This document shows positions 10,879 through 23,037 of a DNA stretch of 58,899 nucleotides, piece by piece. Source of the DNA: Melampsora larici-populina 98AG31 (lineage: Eukaryota > Basidiomycota > Pucciniomycetes > Pucciniales > Melampsoraceae); assembly GCF_000204055.1 (NCBI RefSeq), contig NW_006768870.1, positions 9,083 to 67,981 on the forward strand, written 5' to 3'. The notes under the pieces are model-generated. The model made no database searches. It saw only the letters and a list, made by a program, of their open reading frames with translations, and was not told the DNA's origin. The first letter of the stretch is position 1. Every line of letters begins with the position of its first letter. The translations under genes and the position numbers were made by a program.

Positions 10879-12926
10879 ATGTCATCGCTTCACGAATCAA
10901 CTAAACTGGCTAAAAACCTACATTGGAACTTCAAACATCCAACGACCAAACAAACTACCACTGCTGCTGCTGCTACTACCACCACAAGAAGAAAGGAGAA
11001 TCTGATGATAATCGAAAGTACACATCAAACATTGACAAACAACTTCAAATTATCTCATCAAACCTCACAATCTCAACCTTCAATCGAATCAAACTTGAGT
11101 TCAGCAAAAAACAATATTCAAAGACAACCTCTCCTTCAAAACTTAACATCCAATTTCATTTCTAAGCCTAATCCCAAAACTTTCATAACCAATCCAACAA
11201 CAATCATCTCAGCTTCTCAAGCGACAAAAATGAAATCAACTTTAAAACAACAAACCAGATTGATCTCCCGTTCTCAAATAGACGCTGATTTCTCCGCGAA
11301 ACTTCCACCTTTTCAACTCCACGATCTTCGCTATCCAACCCAATCAATTCACCTTTGTCCATCGCCAACTTATCCCACGAGTTCATTGGAAGAACTTATC
11401 AAAAAAGTGGTTCAAGATGCTATTGTTCTTGATGAACATACTAGAGCTCTTGCGTTTGACATGGAATGGAAGATTAGTCATCGTAAAGGACACGAAATGC
11501 GGACTGCAGTCATCCAAATCTCGGGATTAACTATCACTTTGATCATCCAACTTAGTAAATTTCAATCAACTTCCAAAGGTTTAATTCATCCATCAATTAC
11601 GAGTTTTTTAAAAGACTCTTCAATAATCAAATTAGGTGTAGGAATTAGAAATGATGGATTAAAATTACTGAGAGATTTTAATCATAATGATGAAACGCCT
11701 TACCTTAATAGTTATCTTGAACTTTCTCATCTTGTTAAAGCAATCGATGCACCTAGATTTGTTACTCAAACTCAAGAGAATGGCTCAACCATAAGTCACA
11801 AAAGTGGTCGTTTATTATCATTACAATATATCATTGGCACTTATCTTGATGTATATTTAGCTAAAGGTGATGTCAGAACAAGTGATTGGAATAAAACATT
11901 GACCAAACAACAATTGGAATGTCAGTCTCTTTCTCTCCCTTCTGTAGTTTTGATGAACTTACTGATGTCTCTCTTTGTGATTCTCGACAGATGCGGCTGC
12001 AGATGTGGTAGCCACCGTACGAGTCTTTCAACGATTGAGAGGATTAGCCGCCGAAGTCTCAGACCCGGCAATTTCTAGCGACCCTACACTTTCCTACTTT
12101 CACGCTTCACTTCAACCTTTAGAAACCAACCCTACTCAAAGCCAATCTAGTCCAACACCGCCAATTCCTGAAGCTGTAGTCAAAAAAGGAGAAGTCAAAG
12201 TTTTACAAACAATTCTTAGCTCTTGGGTCGGTGACAGTAAAACAACGACATCTCAAAATTTTGATGATACTATTCCAACTATTTTAAGTCTTGAAAACCA
12301 ATCTCAGCCCTTGAAAAAGCTTCCAATTGCTTCAACACAAGCTTCTTCGTCCACACAACCGTTGCTTGAACACTCATTTCGTCCATCACTTCAACCTTTT
12401 CTTGAACAATCAGTTCATCCACCAAAACAACTCTTGATTAAACCTCAGTCTGACTCTTTCATTCATCTTGGCGAGAAATCAGCAGCGCCACAATCTCACG
12501 AACGGTCGATTCAACTTCAATCTTTACCTACAGCTCAAACCATGGGTAAAGAGACATCTTTGCCTATCCATGCAGCTGGATCAAGGCCAGAATCTGAAAA
12601 CCTATTAACCAGAAGAGTGAAACAAGCCTGGGAATTATGGTAATCTACTTTATTATAATATATTCATCGAATCGATATTGAACTAAACACGATTTTTTTC
12701 CCTCAATATGTACAGGTATTACGAAAGGATTTCAATAGAAGAATGTTCAATTAGAATGGGAATCAAACCGATTTCAGTGGCAAGTTATATTGGAAAAGCA
12801 GCCATGATCATTAATGATTTTCGATTTAAAGAAAATGATGATCAAAAAGTTAGATTAAAAGAATTGATTGATCAATATGAACTTTGTAAACGGTTTAAAG
12901 TTCAATTAAATGCTTTTCATCTTTAG
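10879..12926 (+). CDS. DEDDy 3'-5' exonuclease (WRN-exonuclease/RNase D fold) with HTH-like C-terminus
   Basis: Three exons (10879-11920, 11991-12639, 12716-12926) give 633 residues in frame. The N-terminal ~150 residues are low-complexity (Thr/Ala/Gln/Asn rich). The exonuclease domain follows. Motif I is AFDMEWK (Asp and Glu metal ligands). Motif II is KLGVGIRNDGLKL (Asp). Motif III is formed across the first splice junction as YAAAD, the Tyr-x3-Asp that defines the DEDDy class. All four acidic residues plus Tyr are present, so it should be an active nuclease. The last exon (IEECSIRMGIKPISVASYIG) resembles a helix-turn-helix such as that in some RecQ-linked proteins; this is inference. A Pro/Ser/Gln-rich linker joins the two parts. 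Role: probably 3'-end trimming in DNA repair, substrate unknown. The ATG at 10879 is chosen because the longer frame starts at TTG. Confidence 0.88.
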
Positions 12927-13179
12927 AATCATTTCTTTTTTGGGGGGACAAAAGGGTGTTTTGGATATGGGGGAAATGTTTCTTTCTGTAAAGGGAAGGA
13001 ATATTGGAAATATTAAGACGCTTTGTTTGCACTTCTAACTTGTATTTGTAACTCTTCTTAGATTGTATACTGGGTAATGCTTCTTCGTCTATTTTTTTTT
13101 GGAAATCATCACGAACGTTTCTCAATCTAATTCAAACGATGTTTAGATGTATTTCGAATTGATGAATGGGTTATCAAAG

Positions 13180-14545
13180 AGACTATCACCATAATTCCTA
13201 GGTTCGTTTCACACTTCTGGTTGATCGCTTTTCACATTCAGGTCATTGATCCTACTGGATGAGGTGGTCAAGATGTCTTTTCACTCATGGCTTGAGTTAC
13301 AAACAAAGATTGAGGTTGGATTGAGCGTTGATTGCGTGGTGGTGATGTTGATTTGTAAGAAAGACGGACAAGACTCAAGGGGAAACTTAATCAAGAGTTG
13401 TTTTGGTGCACAAATAGATTCTTCAAGAAAAGGCCGAAATGATGAATAAAATTGTTAAGCAAAGGTTCAGTCGATGTACAGCCCTTTGCAGAATTGATGA
13501 CTTTGGAAAAAGAGAAAACACTTGAGTTTTCAAAAAAAACCTGCGAGTTTTTTTCAAAAACTCATCGAGTTTTTCAAAAACTCATCGAGCTCTTTCTCTT
13601 TTAGAATTACTGGGCCAGGTTTCCAAAAAAAACTCACTGACTTTTTGAAAAACCCAGCAGCTTTTTGACAAAACTCGGTCACTTTCCAAAAAAACTCGAG
13701 GTTTTTTATTCGAAAACTCGAGGTTTTTTTTCTTCAAAGTCATCAATTATGCAAAGGGCTGTAGAAGCTTGTGTAGAACAAAGCATCTTTGAAGGCTGAA
13801 ATTCATGGCTGAGTTCTAAAGGAGTTAAAAGAGGAACAATGACATTAGAAGACAAAGGCGTTTGATTATCACTAATCCAAGGGCTTGGAAACATTTGTAA
13901 TACTTCCACTTTTCTTTTTTACGACTGGTACAAGAATCGTCAGTGATGCGTTAGATTGAATTTGAGTAAAGCTTGAAGGTTGAAGTGAACCGTGAAATCA
14001 CGAAAGTGTTGATCACTAGACATTGCTGGATCTGACTTCGGCTAATAACCTCATTCTTTAAAGGACTCGTATAGTTACTACCAGGCCACTACCACATCTA
14101 CAGCCGCATGTGTCAAGGGGCACAAAGAAAATTATTAGGCAGTTCTCGGATGCTACAGAAGGGAAGAGAAAGAGACATCAATTGTTTGAACAAGATGAGA
14201 AGGATCAAGATAAATACGAAGATAAGATATTTCTTCATTCTTATTATCAGTATGAATAGCCATTCGAGAAATTGGCAATCGGCGAACGAATTGAAGGTTT
14301 AGAAGATGATTGGCATTTGCAAAGGTGAATGATCAAAGTGACAATTGAACCTGAGAATTGAATCACTGCAGTGCGAGCTCCTTGTCCTTTAAAATTACGA
14401 TGACTAATTTTCCATTCCATTTTGAACGCTCGAGCTCTATACTAGCCTCTAGTATGATCATCAAGAATAATAGCATCTTGAAACACTTTTAACTCGGTCT
14501 CCGGAGTATTCTTTGGATCACATTTACCTAAGTTTATGTACCAAT
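13180..14545 (-). pseudogene. Decayed inverted copy of the 3'-5' exonuclease gene
   Basis: Read on the minus strand, this stretch aligns colinearly with the intact gene at 10879-12926. The motif I region is recognisable as KMEWKISHR, after an LKVFQDAIILDDHTR block. An internal segment is deleted. The first intron's 3' part and splice site are kept (CTTCCCTTCTGTAG; TGCGGCTGTAGATGTGGTAG), so it arose by DNA duplication, not retroposition. Matches continue (CACCAAAACAACTCTTGATT; GGAATTATGG at the exon 2 end) to about 13180. Frame breaks include TAG right after LDDHTRG. The first motif I acidic residue (Asp) is Lys here. Copy and parent are tail to tail. A MITE at 13477-13763 splits the copy. Confidence 0.85.
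13477..13763. repeat. 287-bp MITE inside the exonuclease pseudogene
   Basis: The terminal inverted repeats are about 30 bp: TACAGCCCTTTGCAGAATTG at the left against its near-perfect complement at 13734-13763. Ends read TA-CAG...CTG-TA, which fits a TA target duplication and the CAG ends of Tc1/mariner-pogo type elements. The interior is a run of A/T-rich units around CTCGAG and CATCGAG with poly-A/poly-T. Homology to the exonuclease gene resumes on both sides, which confirms the insertion boundaries. Confidence 0.8.
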
Positions 14546-15489
14546 TCCAACTCTGCTTGTGGTCACAAGATTTAGCAGGCAAAGAAAAACTTATGTCCGC
14601 ACGTAGAGTTGGACTCGATTACACTTGATTTTCGCAAGCATCAATCCCAAATTAGCTTCTCGCATCTATAAACTTATCCTCCTGTTGATCTATAGATACA
14701 TGATTGTTATCTGGTCTTTTCATATATTGTAAGCTGACTCGTCAACTCTTTTCTCTTCCATGTACATCTGCTATTGTTAGATTAGCTCAAAGGCTTCAAA
14801 GTTAAGGAGAATAGTTCTCACTAAGTAGGTTGACCAGTGTGTTGAATCATCCTCAGGAAACACAACTTTTCCGGTTTTCCAGAATGAATTTCATTCATCA
14901 CTTAAATGACAATTCTGGTGTGGTAGAAACAAACATGTATCATTGTGGCTAGTGGATTTGGATCCAAAGCAAGATCAATGAGTCGCATTCCACTTGACCC
15001 TACGGCAAAAAGGTCTGACTAGACAAGAATAATGACAATTGTTGGTAGCAGTATCATCAAGCAGCGCCGTCATGTACACGTAACAAACATAGTCAAACGC
15101 GTGGTGAGTTAGTCAGAATAGGGATAGATGCAACATGCTAGGCGTTGCAACCACTGCATTCTAGAAGCCGTAGCGAACATTGTCAAGTTTGAACCATAGA
15201 AAGGGAAATATGGTGATGACTCTGAGCATATATCACATGCTGGACAACGAACGAGCTGTGGAAGTCATACTTACGTTGAGGCCTAACAAGGCGAAGGCAA
15301 TAGACCTGGTCCGACGTTCCCCCTGGGTGAGTGTGCGTGCACACTTTTGTGTTCAAGTACCAGGAGTTGACCAGAATTCAATACAATGCATGCATAAGCT
15401 TCAAGGCGTTGAACTGAACTCGCAGGATTCCAGGCATTTCAAGATGTCCTGAACCTATGCGTGCAGTCAAAGAACTGGAGTAAAAATGA
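14546..15489. other. Intergenic region, no gene seen
   Basis: Lies between the start side of the exonuclease pseudogene and the stop of the small secreted protein gene. It may contain unrecognisable remains of the pseudogene's N-terminal low-complexity part. The 90-codon open frame at 15180-15452 has no supporting feature. Confidence 0.45.
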
Positions 15490-16034
15490 CTAACAGACTT
15501 TTCTACCACCGACACCTGCCGTACTGATGGAATATGCGACATCACAAGTCAAGTCTCCTGAGCCGCCGAATGGCTTTCCGCTCTCGTCAGTGCAGTCTTG
15601 AGCAGCTGTGCAATGATGCATCGAAGCAAAAGGTAAGCTGTGCGTTTACGTCGCGCGGGTATGGAAAATGAGAAATATCTCTCACCGGGTGGTTTCCCAT
15701 CAGACCTTCCACACTGCGTGCATTGAAGATATGTAGTGGATGATGTTCCACATTCTAAGAAGATAATTTTGTTTGGCAAAGAGTTTAGATTGTCAGTTCA
15801 GTACACACTATTCCTAGAAACAAAAGATCACTGATTGACTGTGACGAATTGGAAACCTGAAGACTGAAGGGAGATGTTTGACTAACCAGCTAATGCGGGC
15901 TGGCCACGCTCGCCCACATGTCCTGGAGTCCAACTGTAGGAGCATACGTCGGCGGAAGCGAAAATAGGGGAGCCGGGATTTCCAGCAAGCAGGAAAACGA
16001 GCAAAAGGGTCGGAATCGATCGATTCCAAAACAT
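15490..16034 (-). CDS. Small cysteine-rich secreted protein, effector candidate
   Basis: Three short exons (16034-15887, 15754-15686, 15605-15490) with good GT-AG sites (GGTTAGT, GGTGAGA) join in phase into a 110-residue protein. None of the exons is an obvious open frame alone. The N-terminus is a signal peptide (hydrophobic core PTLLLVFLLAG) with a likely cleavage site near FASA-DVC. The mature part of about 80 residues has seven cysteines (CSY, ECG, LQCTQC, QDC, LTC and a C-terminal Cys). It has Gly-rich stretches and no known catalytic motif. Size, signal peptide and cysteine content fit rust-fungus effector candidates. A TATA-like element (minus-strand TATATATGG, 16194-16203) lies about 160 bp upstream. 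An in-frame upstream ATG at 16112 would mask the signal peptide and is not preferred. Secretion and any host role are inference. Confidence 0.72.
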
Positions 16035-17109
16035 ACTTCGCAGAACAAGATTCTCAGAGGTCGTAGAGCTACTTGAAGTTTCAAGGTGTGCTGAAGTTAA
16101 GATCAAAGACAAGAAAAATATTCGAGCGGGCAGATTTAGTGAGAGGAGACAGATGAGGACATATGATGCAGGGATCGAGCTCTTTTACAGCAGCCATATA
16201 TAGTCAACGCATTGCAAATTTCCGCAGCGAACGTGTTCGCAATTTATGCTGGGATAATCCACGTAATATTGTGAGAAGGTGGTCCGTGGAAAATTCTCAT
16301 TGAAATATGTTGTGTGCACCAGGGGTACACAATCTTCTCGGCCTCGGATGGTTTTGAAAACCTGTCCAGGAATCTTGATGAGATCACGGTGGATCACGGT
16401 GAAGAATTAAACTTAACAAAGTCTCACGCTCGCCTCGCGAGAGACTGACCTCGAAGTTGCACGTTTTATTGGCTGAGAGTAAGACTTTTTGCCGGGAGCT
16501 TCCTTGCAATCTCTCTACCCCTTTCCCTACCCAAAATTCTTTTCTGGACCAAAGGCAAAACTTGTTCGCCTTCTTCTTGCGCATAATGTCCTCCACTTTT
16601 TTCCCGAGGAATATTCTTTCTCTTACCTCAAATCCTTCCCAAATTTGGGTCTCAACTCACACTGGCGGCGCAGAAAAAAAAACACGCCAAACGTCGCGCC
16701 TAAAAGACTCGAAAAATAGGTCGGCACGCCTAGATTGGGGGCGTGAGAATTTTGCAATGTTCTTTTTGCAGACATTGAGAGCATCCCCACCGCGCCGCCG
16801 GAAACGTAACGTTTCTGACATAAACGTAAATTCAACTTTACGTTTCCAGCCAGACACCTAAACTTAGCAAAGTCCCACGCTCGCGCCTACTCGCGAGGCG
16901 TCGAGCGAGGGACTTGCGGAGATGGAAAGGAGGCTGCGAGAGACGGTGGTGAGAAAGCAGGGAAAAGCGCAGAGATAGCACTGAGCAGTGGTAAAATCTC
17001 TGCGTTGTTTCCCTGTATTCTCCAAGTATTCTTACCGTCTCTGTCACGGTTTCTGTGACATGTTGAGCCTCACTTTCACACCCCCTTTTTCTCTCCATGG
17101 AAGATACCC
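16035..17109. other. Intergenic region with short palindromes and a direct repeat
   Basis: Upstream of the small secreted gene. It holds two related copies of a GC-rich block, AAACTTAACAAAGTCTCACG (16407-16426, followed by CTCGCCTCGCGAG) and AAACTTAGCAAAGTCCCACG (about 16860). It also holds a palindrome of GGAAACGTAA with TTACGTTTCC (16800-16847). Overlapping open frames on both strands have biased composition and no domain. Confidence 0.4.
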
Positions 17110-17129
17110 GACTAAGGCCTGGACCCGGC
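17110..17129 (+). repeat. Left terminal inverted repeat of the large element
   Basis: GACTAAGGCCTGGACCCGGC, exact reverse complement of 30598-30617. A GGCCCGGCCCGG-rich tract follows immediately inside. Confidence 0.75.
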
Positions 17130-18814
17130 CCGGCCCGGCCTCAAAATCATGGGCCAAGCCGAGCTCCTTTTAAAAAGCCGCCGGCCCGGCCCGGCCCGAG
17201 TAAATTAAAAAAAAAATCCCGCTCAGCGAAAAAAATAAAATAAAAAAAACAAAATAAAATAGATGATTTCTGGCACATTATATTTACCATTGGAAGCCCT
17301 TTTTTTGCTGTGTGGGACCCATTGCCACTTTTTGAACCTCTCTGAAGAACTCTCCGAGCGACTTTCATTGCTAAAATTCACCAAAAGCCTCGGTTTTAGC
17401 CCTTTTGGCTGGCCCGCAGCACACCGCTCTCGGGCCCGGGAACAGTGGTATTTTGGGAGGTCCCTGACAGTGCTGTCAGTAACTGGCAGCCACACATTTC
17501 ACCTACCGTTCCCCAACCTTTAATACCCCGTGATAGAACTAGCCTTACATTACGCACCCATGATTCTTGCGCCACATCCTTACTGACACTCTTGGTGCCC
17601 TCCTCGGACTTATTGTCCATTGCGGGCCGGATTGCTGAACCGCCCCTCTGTTGTGTCGCTTTCCCTCCCGCTCGCCACCTTACCACACCACCACACACTC
17701 ACCATCAGCATCCAGCATGGGCACCAAAGATCCCAGACATATTCAATCAACATTCACCCAAATTCATCCAACCAAAGCCATCACTCCTCCTGTCCTTTGG
17801 GGATCTCCGGGTTTTGCATGCCCCGTTTGCCTTGAGTCCGGCATCACCACACCTATGAAATACATCAGGTACAATCAAGCCAGTTGGCTCCTCGCCGTAA
17901 GTTATATTTTTATTGTCATTGGAGCTTTCCAGAAGTTAAAATTGACCATCACCGGTTCTCCAGTGTGGCCTCAATCCACCACGCACACCTGACGGTTCAA
18001 AAGTCAGCGGTCACTGGTATAACACGTGGCAACCAGCCCAACTTGCCTTCAAACTCACGTCAATCAATTCCGGACACTGGCCAGCTCTCCTTTATCAAGA
18101 TACCTTGCAATCTATCACAACCAATCAGCCAACCAATCACGGCCCTAATGGGCACTCAGCTTCTACGAGTACCACCAACACCACCAGCCAAGCCCTCTTT
18201 GATTGACTTTTCCCTCCGAATCCTTCACCCAAAACCTCCTCAGGCCTGCTGTGCGGGGGTTGCGAAGGAAAGACTGGGCAGAGTCATCACCTCAATGAAC
18301 CCCGCAAAGGCAACAAGGACTGTGTTTACAATGCCTGTATCTCTGTGAGCTCGCCCCCAAATCTTCTTTTCTGTTTTCAAGTAACTAACGAAATTCTCGC
18401 TGCTATGATAACCTAGTGCTGTTGAACTGTAGGAGTGAGAGAATGTGGTGCCAAATGTCATGGGGAAGCCAGCACGCCGCCTGCCTCTGGAAATTTGAAT
18501 ACCACCATTTCATCCATCAATCGAGACTCGACAGCTCAAGATGTGCTTATTGACCCTTCCCTAGAAAGTTGGATACCACACCCATCGCAATCTATACCAC
18601 CTCCCTCGCAATCGGCAACATCTACTCACCGGAAGATTGTTCATCAGACCGCGCAGGCGGGTGGCCGCGTCGCTCACCAATTCAACCCTTCCCAACTCGC
18701 CGGTTTTTTCAACTTACCGATTGCCCGGGAGAAAGAGCTTGCCATGACCAAAGCAATTCAAGCGGATGAATCGAAAGTGGTCAAGGTTTTTGCATGGCTC
18801 AAGGTGAGACCAGA

Positions 18815-21800
18815 CAATACCGGAATCGCTCCGCTCCGCTCCGCTCCGCTCTCAATTTCGGCCCTTTGAGGCAGCGGAGCCCGAAAGGGACCGCTCCGCT
18901 ATTGCTTTTTTTGGGAAAAAAAATCTCATTCAAGAGCGGAGCGATTTCTACGCTCTAAATCGCTCCACTCTTTGCTTTATAGCGATTTTGAAGGGCAGAA
19001 AAAGAAAAAAAATTGTATTTCAAATCAATGTGTACTTGGTTGAGCCTATAGGGCCGGGCTAAGTAAGAGAAAAGAGAGAACAGACAAGAAGAAAAAAAAG
19101 AAATGAGAAAAGGAAACTGGAAAACAAAACTTCCAAGGAAAAATTTGATTTAAATTGAGAACATCTAGCGTTTTTTCTTAGTTGATCTTTGTATGTATTG
19201 TTGAAGAGCTTTTGCAGAAGCTTCAAAAGGACCGTCAGGTATGATCCCTTCTTTCAACCACGCCTGAGATCCCACCAGGCGCTCCATTGTCTTGGGAAGC
19301 ATGCTACCTCGTGACAGGGTACATACATCGGCAGCAGCGGAAAAGGTCCGCTCGCATGCACAGGAAGTGGCCGATATAGAGAGGTAGTCGCAGGCCAGTC
19401 TTGCAAGTACTGGGAAATGTTGATGATGGGCCTGTGAGCAAAGCCAAAGCACAGTCAGAAATTAGGTGATGAGGCCATGTATATGAAAGAGAAGAAAAAT
19501 TACCTTCCACCATTGGAGGGGGGTTTGGTCTGGATCCATTTGGTATCTTCCTTGAAGATAGTCGTCCAGTTCCGAAGATGCAACATCACCTTGATCACCG
19601 GTTGAGCCTCCAAACACATCGAACTTGTCAGGCTCCACATTCTTGCTGATTTCTTGAGTTGGTGGTGTAGGCTGGAGCTCTTCGCTTTCCGCCAAGAGTT
19701 TCTCGTACGCAGTGTCTAAGACGACATGGGCTGCAGCTTCAAAGTCTGGATAGTGCAGATTGAAGAATTTGCCTTGGAATCAAGGATTGAGCATGGTGGC
19801 AAGATATATGGCGTCGGAGTTGGCAGCCTCGCATTGATATTCAGTAAGCCATTGTATCATTGTGTCGATTGCTTCGTTCAGACTTGGAAAGTTTGTGTTT
19901 TCGGCCTTGTGTTGCTGAAGCTCGTTGATGACGCGACAGTATTCGGCCAAGAGGATGCATCCTGTTGGACCATTGCCCTCAACTCGAGCGGTTGCATCCA
20001 CGAATGTCTTCCAGAACGCAAGATCATGATCAGTAAGCTGATCATGAACGGAAGAATGAGATGAACGAAAGAGCAGTGGAAAACATACCTTCAAGACTTT
20101 GTTGACCAACTCCACAGCGTGCCATTCCGATGGCGAAATTGTAACTCCTTTGAAAAATTGGGCCTTACGATCGGCAGCCAGCATTGAGTTAATGACCTGA
20201 CAAGTCAAAAGACATGATCAGGAATGAAGAGATAATTAAAAACATAATGAAGTAGGAAAAGTAAGTAAAATACACGTACTTCCTGTGCCTCACAGGCAAC
20301 CTTCCGAATTTCATAATGACTGTTCCAACGAGTCTTGCAAGGACGTCGAAGCATCCAACCCTTGTAACCCATCCGCTGAGCGCGTACCTTGAAGTCCTCG
20401 CGTCGGGCTGCGCTACTGGCAATTTGTCCTGAAACAGTATCGATCTATGTGCAAAAGACAACAACAAGATTGTCAGCATCTTTGATTACAAGTCAAGATA
20501 TTCAATTTGTACCATACCTTTGCGAGAGCCACAGCAACAGCATCCTGCTTCTTACCAGCATCAGCTTCACCACCTTCACCATCGCCATCCTCGTCATCAA
20601 TACCATCAGGTTGGTCAGGTAAGCCATCCGAACCTTCAGAAACGTCTGAATCGTGATACTCCAGAGGATCCTCCCCGTTGTTGACCTCAATTCCAGGCAC
20701 CGGGAGGGGAATATTGTGAGGAGTTGATGGTTTTGCCTTAGAAATATTCTGACCAAGCTTTTTGAGACCGTGTCCCACCACAAGATTCAACTTGTGTGCG
20801 TAACATCGCACATGATGAGTTGAGTTGTCCCAAATGACAGGACTCGCAGCCGATGCAAACATAGTTTGCATCTCGACGGCCATTGTAGAATTGTTTCCTC
20901 CACTGTCAGTAGTCTGCGCCAGCATGTGAGGAAGGGAAAAAACAAAAGATAAGAAATAAAAAATGAAAGAGAACCAAAAGGTTAATACAAAAGAAAATGA
21001 AAATGAAGGACTGTAATAAATTTTACTCATCTTCTTATGTAGGCCATGTCGAATCAAGAATTTGCCAATAGGCCTAGCCAAGAGAGCCCCAAAATGGGGC
21101 CAAGCGACCATCTTGAGGGTAAGATGAGTAGATTTATACTCCCAGTTTTTGTCAATATAGTTGGCTGTTGCTCCAACAAAGGCATAACGATTCCCTTTGG
21201 TTGTCCAAACATCATGGATCAGACAAAACTTACCTTCGTTTTCCTATCAATATGAAAAGAAAAGTAAATGATAGTTAGCACTCAAACAATGGTGGAAAGA
21301 ATGAAAATACTATGTACTTACCTTTAATGTGTTAATTGCCTTGTGGTGCAGACCGGCAAAAAGGTCTACAGACTGTTGGGCAGCCCACGTCGATGATTGA
21401 ACAACAGTGCCTCGGTTGCTTGCATCAAAAGCTGCACAGAGTGCAGCATCCTCAAATCGAGCCCAGGGGAGTGCGTGTCGTACAATCCACAGCACTAAGA
21501 TTGTGTTTAATAGGTCGACTGTGAACTTGGGTCCACCAAAATAAGTTGTTAAGGTGGACTTTTGCTCCTTCTTCTTGGCTTCTTGCTTTTCTTTGTAGGC
21601 GACAGGGAGTATCATACCGGCAGCTATTGCTTTGTGTCTTTGCGTACAAACCGGACATGATTTGCTTCCATCTCGATGACACCATAAGCTCCAATAAGTA
21701 GTAGGTCCAGTTTTGTAAGTATTCCTACAAAATTTACACCTGAAGGATCGCCCCTACATAAGAAGAGATATCACACTGATCAGCATACACAATAATTGTG

Positions 21801-23037
21801 ACAATAGAAAAGAACAATAATGGAAAAGAAAATGAAAAAGAACACTACAAAAGTCAATCACTTACTTTTGGAGTTGGCTTAGGTGGTTCATAGTACTCGC
21901 AAAGATACTCCACATCAGCAGATCGTTTTTCATTGTACCCCAGTTCCCTTTCTTTGATCTCAACAAACTTAACTTCAGAGTCCTGGTCCATATCCATACC
22001 CGTAGGTACTTCATAATCCTACATCAGATAAGGCAAGAATAAATAAACTTTGTAGTTTGACTATGTATATGATAACATGCACATTTTTTTTCTTTAGATC
22101 TCTTGGTAGATGTACCAGCACTACTTTGGCTTCCTGCAGGTGATCAAGATTGAACACGTTTGCTACTCGAAGAAAGCGTCTAAGGAGGGTAAGAAATCAA
22201 AAATCAAGTCACAGTCAGCTATGTCGGCAGATATCAGAAAAGGAGAGAAACAATAAGAAAACAACTGACCTTTCCCTTTGCAGTCGGCTTTGCTTTAGGT
22301 GCTGCTTTGTGTTTTTTTGCAATAGGATTTGGTGGTCGAGGCGATGCGGACCGACGAGAAAGTGGTCCAGCATCAGGATCATCTTCGTCTGGCAACGACA
22401 GAGTGACAGCTGCTCGGGAATCTCGAGGTGGAACAATGAATCCTTTTTGTTTGCGAGAAGGACTTGGTGGCCGGAGTTGTCGAGTTGATGAACTACCCGG
22501 AACAATAAGGCTTTGTGATGAGCTTTGCGATAATTTTTTAGTGAGACCCATTCTGAAAAGGTAGCGAAAAGGGGAAAAGGAAATATTAAGAAAGGTCTTT
22601 TATAAGATAGGAGACCATGTGGAGTGATGAAGATGTTAGGGTGATTGATACACTCACCTTAATATCACGAATAAAGCCAGTCAAAAATGTGAACCACAAG
22701 CCAGCCAGATGGAAAAATGTGGCCAGGGGTCTTGTTCCATTGTGTCAAGGAGTATGGGTGGCGTTGTCAAACTGGCGGTCACGGTTGTATTGCCGAAATG
22801 GGAAGGTGGTATTGAGTGGCGGTGTGGGTAGAGGGTTACTGGGTTTCCTGCGCTCTATAGCGCAGGAAACTCGGCCCCGGCCGTCAAAATGCGGAGCGGA
22901 TGCTGCGCTATAAAATTTCAACCTGCCCATGAGCGGAGCGCAAGCCCCGCTCTTTATCGCGGGAAAATAGCGCACCGCCGGGACCGCTCCGCTATCGCTA
23001 CGCAACCAATTTTTCATGCGGAGCGGTTCCGGTATTG
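18815..23037 (-). mobile_element. hAT transposon, 4.2 kb, inside an intron of the cargo gene
   Basis: Terminal inverted repeats are CAATACCGGAATCGCTCCGC at the left and GCGGAGCGGTTCCGGTATTG at the right (about 18 of 20 pairing). The flanks carry a 7-bp duplication GACCAGA at 18808-18814 and 23038-23044; hAT elements usually make 8 bp, so one base may have changed. Subterminal regions are packed with GCTCCGCT words, including a (CCGCT)n run near 18827-18850. The element carries a minus-strand hAT transposase gene. Removing it leaves an ordinary short intron starting GTGAGACCAGA in the host cargo gene. Confidence 0.85.
19165..22551 (-). pseudogene. hAT family transposase with BED zinc finger, lightly decayed
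   Basis: Multi-exon minus-strand gene. The first exon (22551-22270) encodes a basic Ser/Pro-rich N-terminus. A BED-type finger follows (RCKFCRNTY...W..HRD...CPVC). Catalytic-core segments include HDVWTTKGNRYAFVG and TTDSGGNNSTM, then the CYAHKLNLVVGHGLKKLG block. The C-terminal dimerisation region (LACDYLSISATSCACERTFS, then RGSMLPKTMERLVGSQAWL) ends at the stop 19165. Introns are short and have GT-AG ends. Two in-frame TGA codons interrupt it, at 22144-22146 and 19780-19782. The second falls in the conserved LNPR motif, where an Arg codon is expected. The gene is therefore nearly intact but nonsense-mutated. Confidence 0.82.

Noticed and set aside
16384..17098. Several overlapping open frames on both strands
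   Set aside because: Composition-driven in GC-rich repeats; no motif, no signal peptide, no splicing logic.
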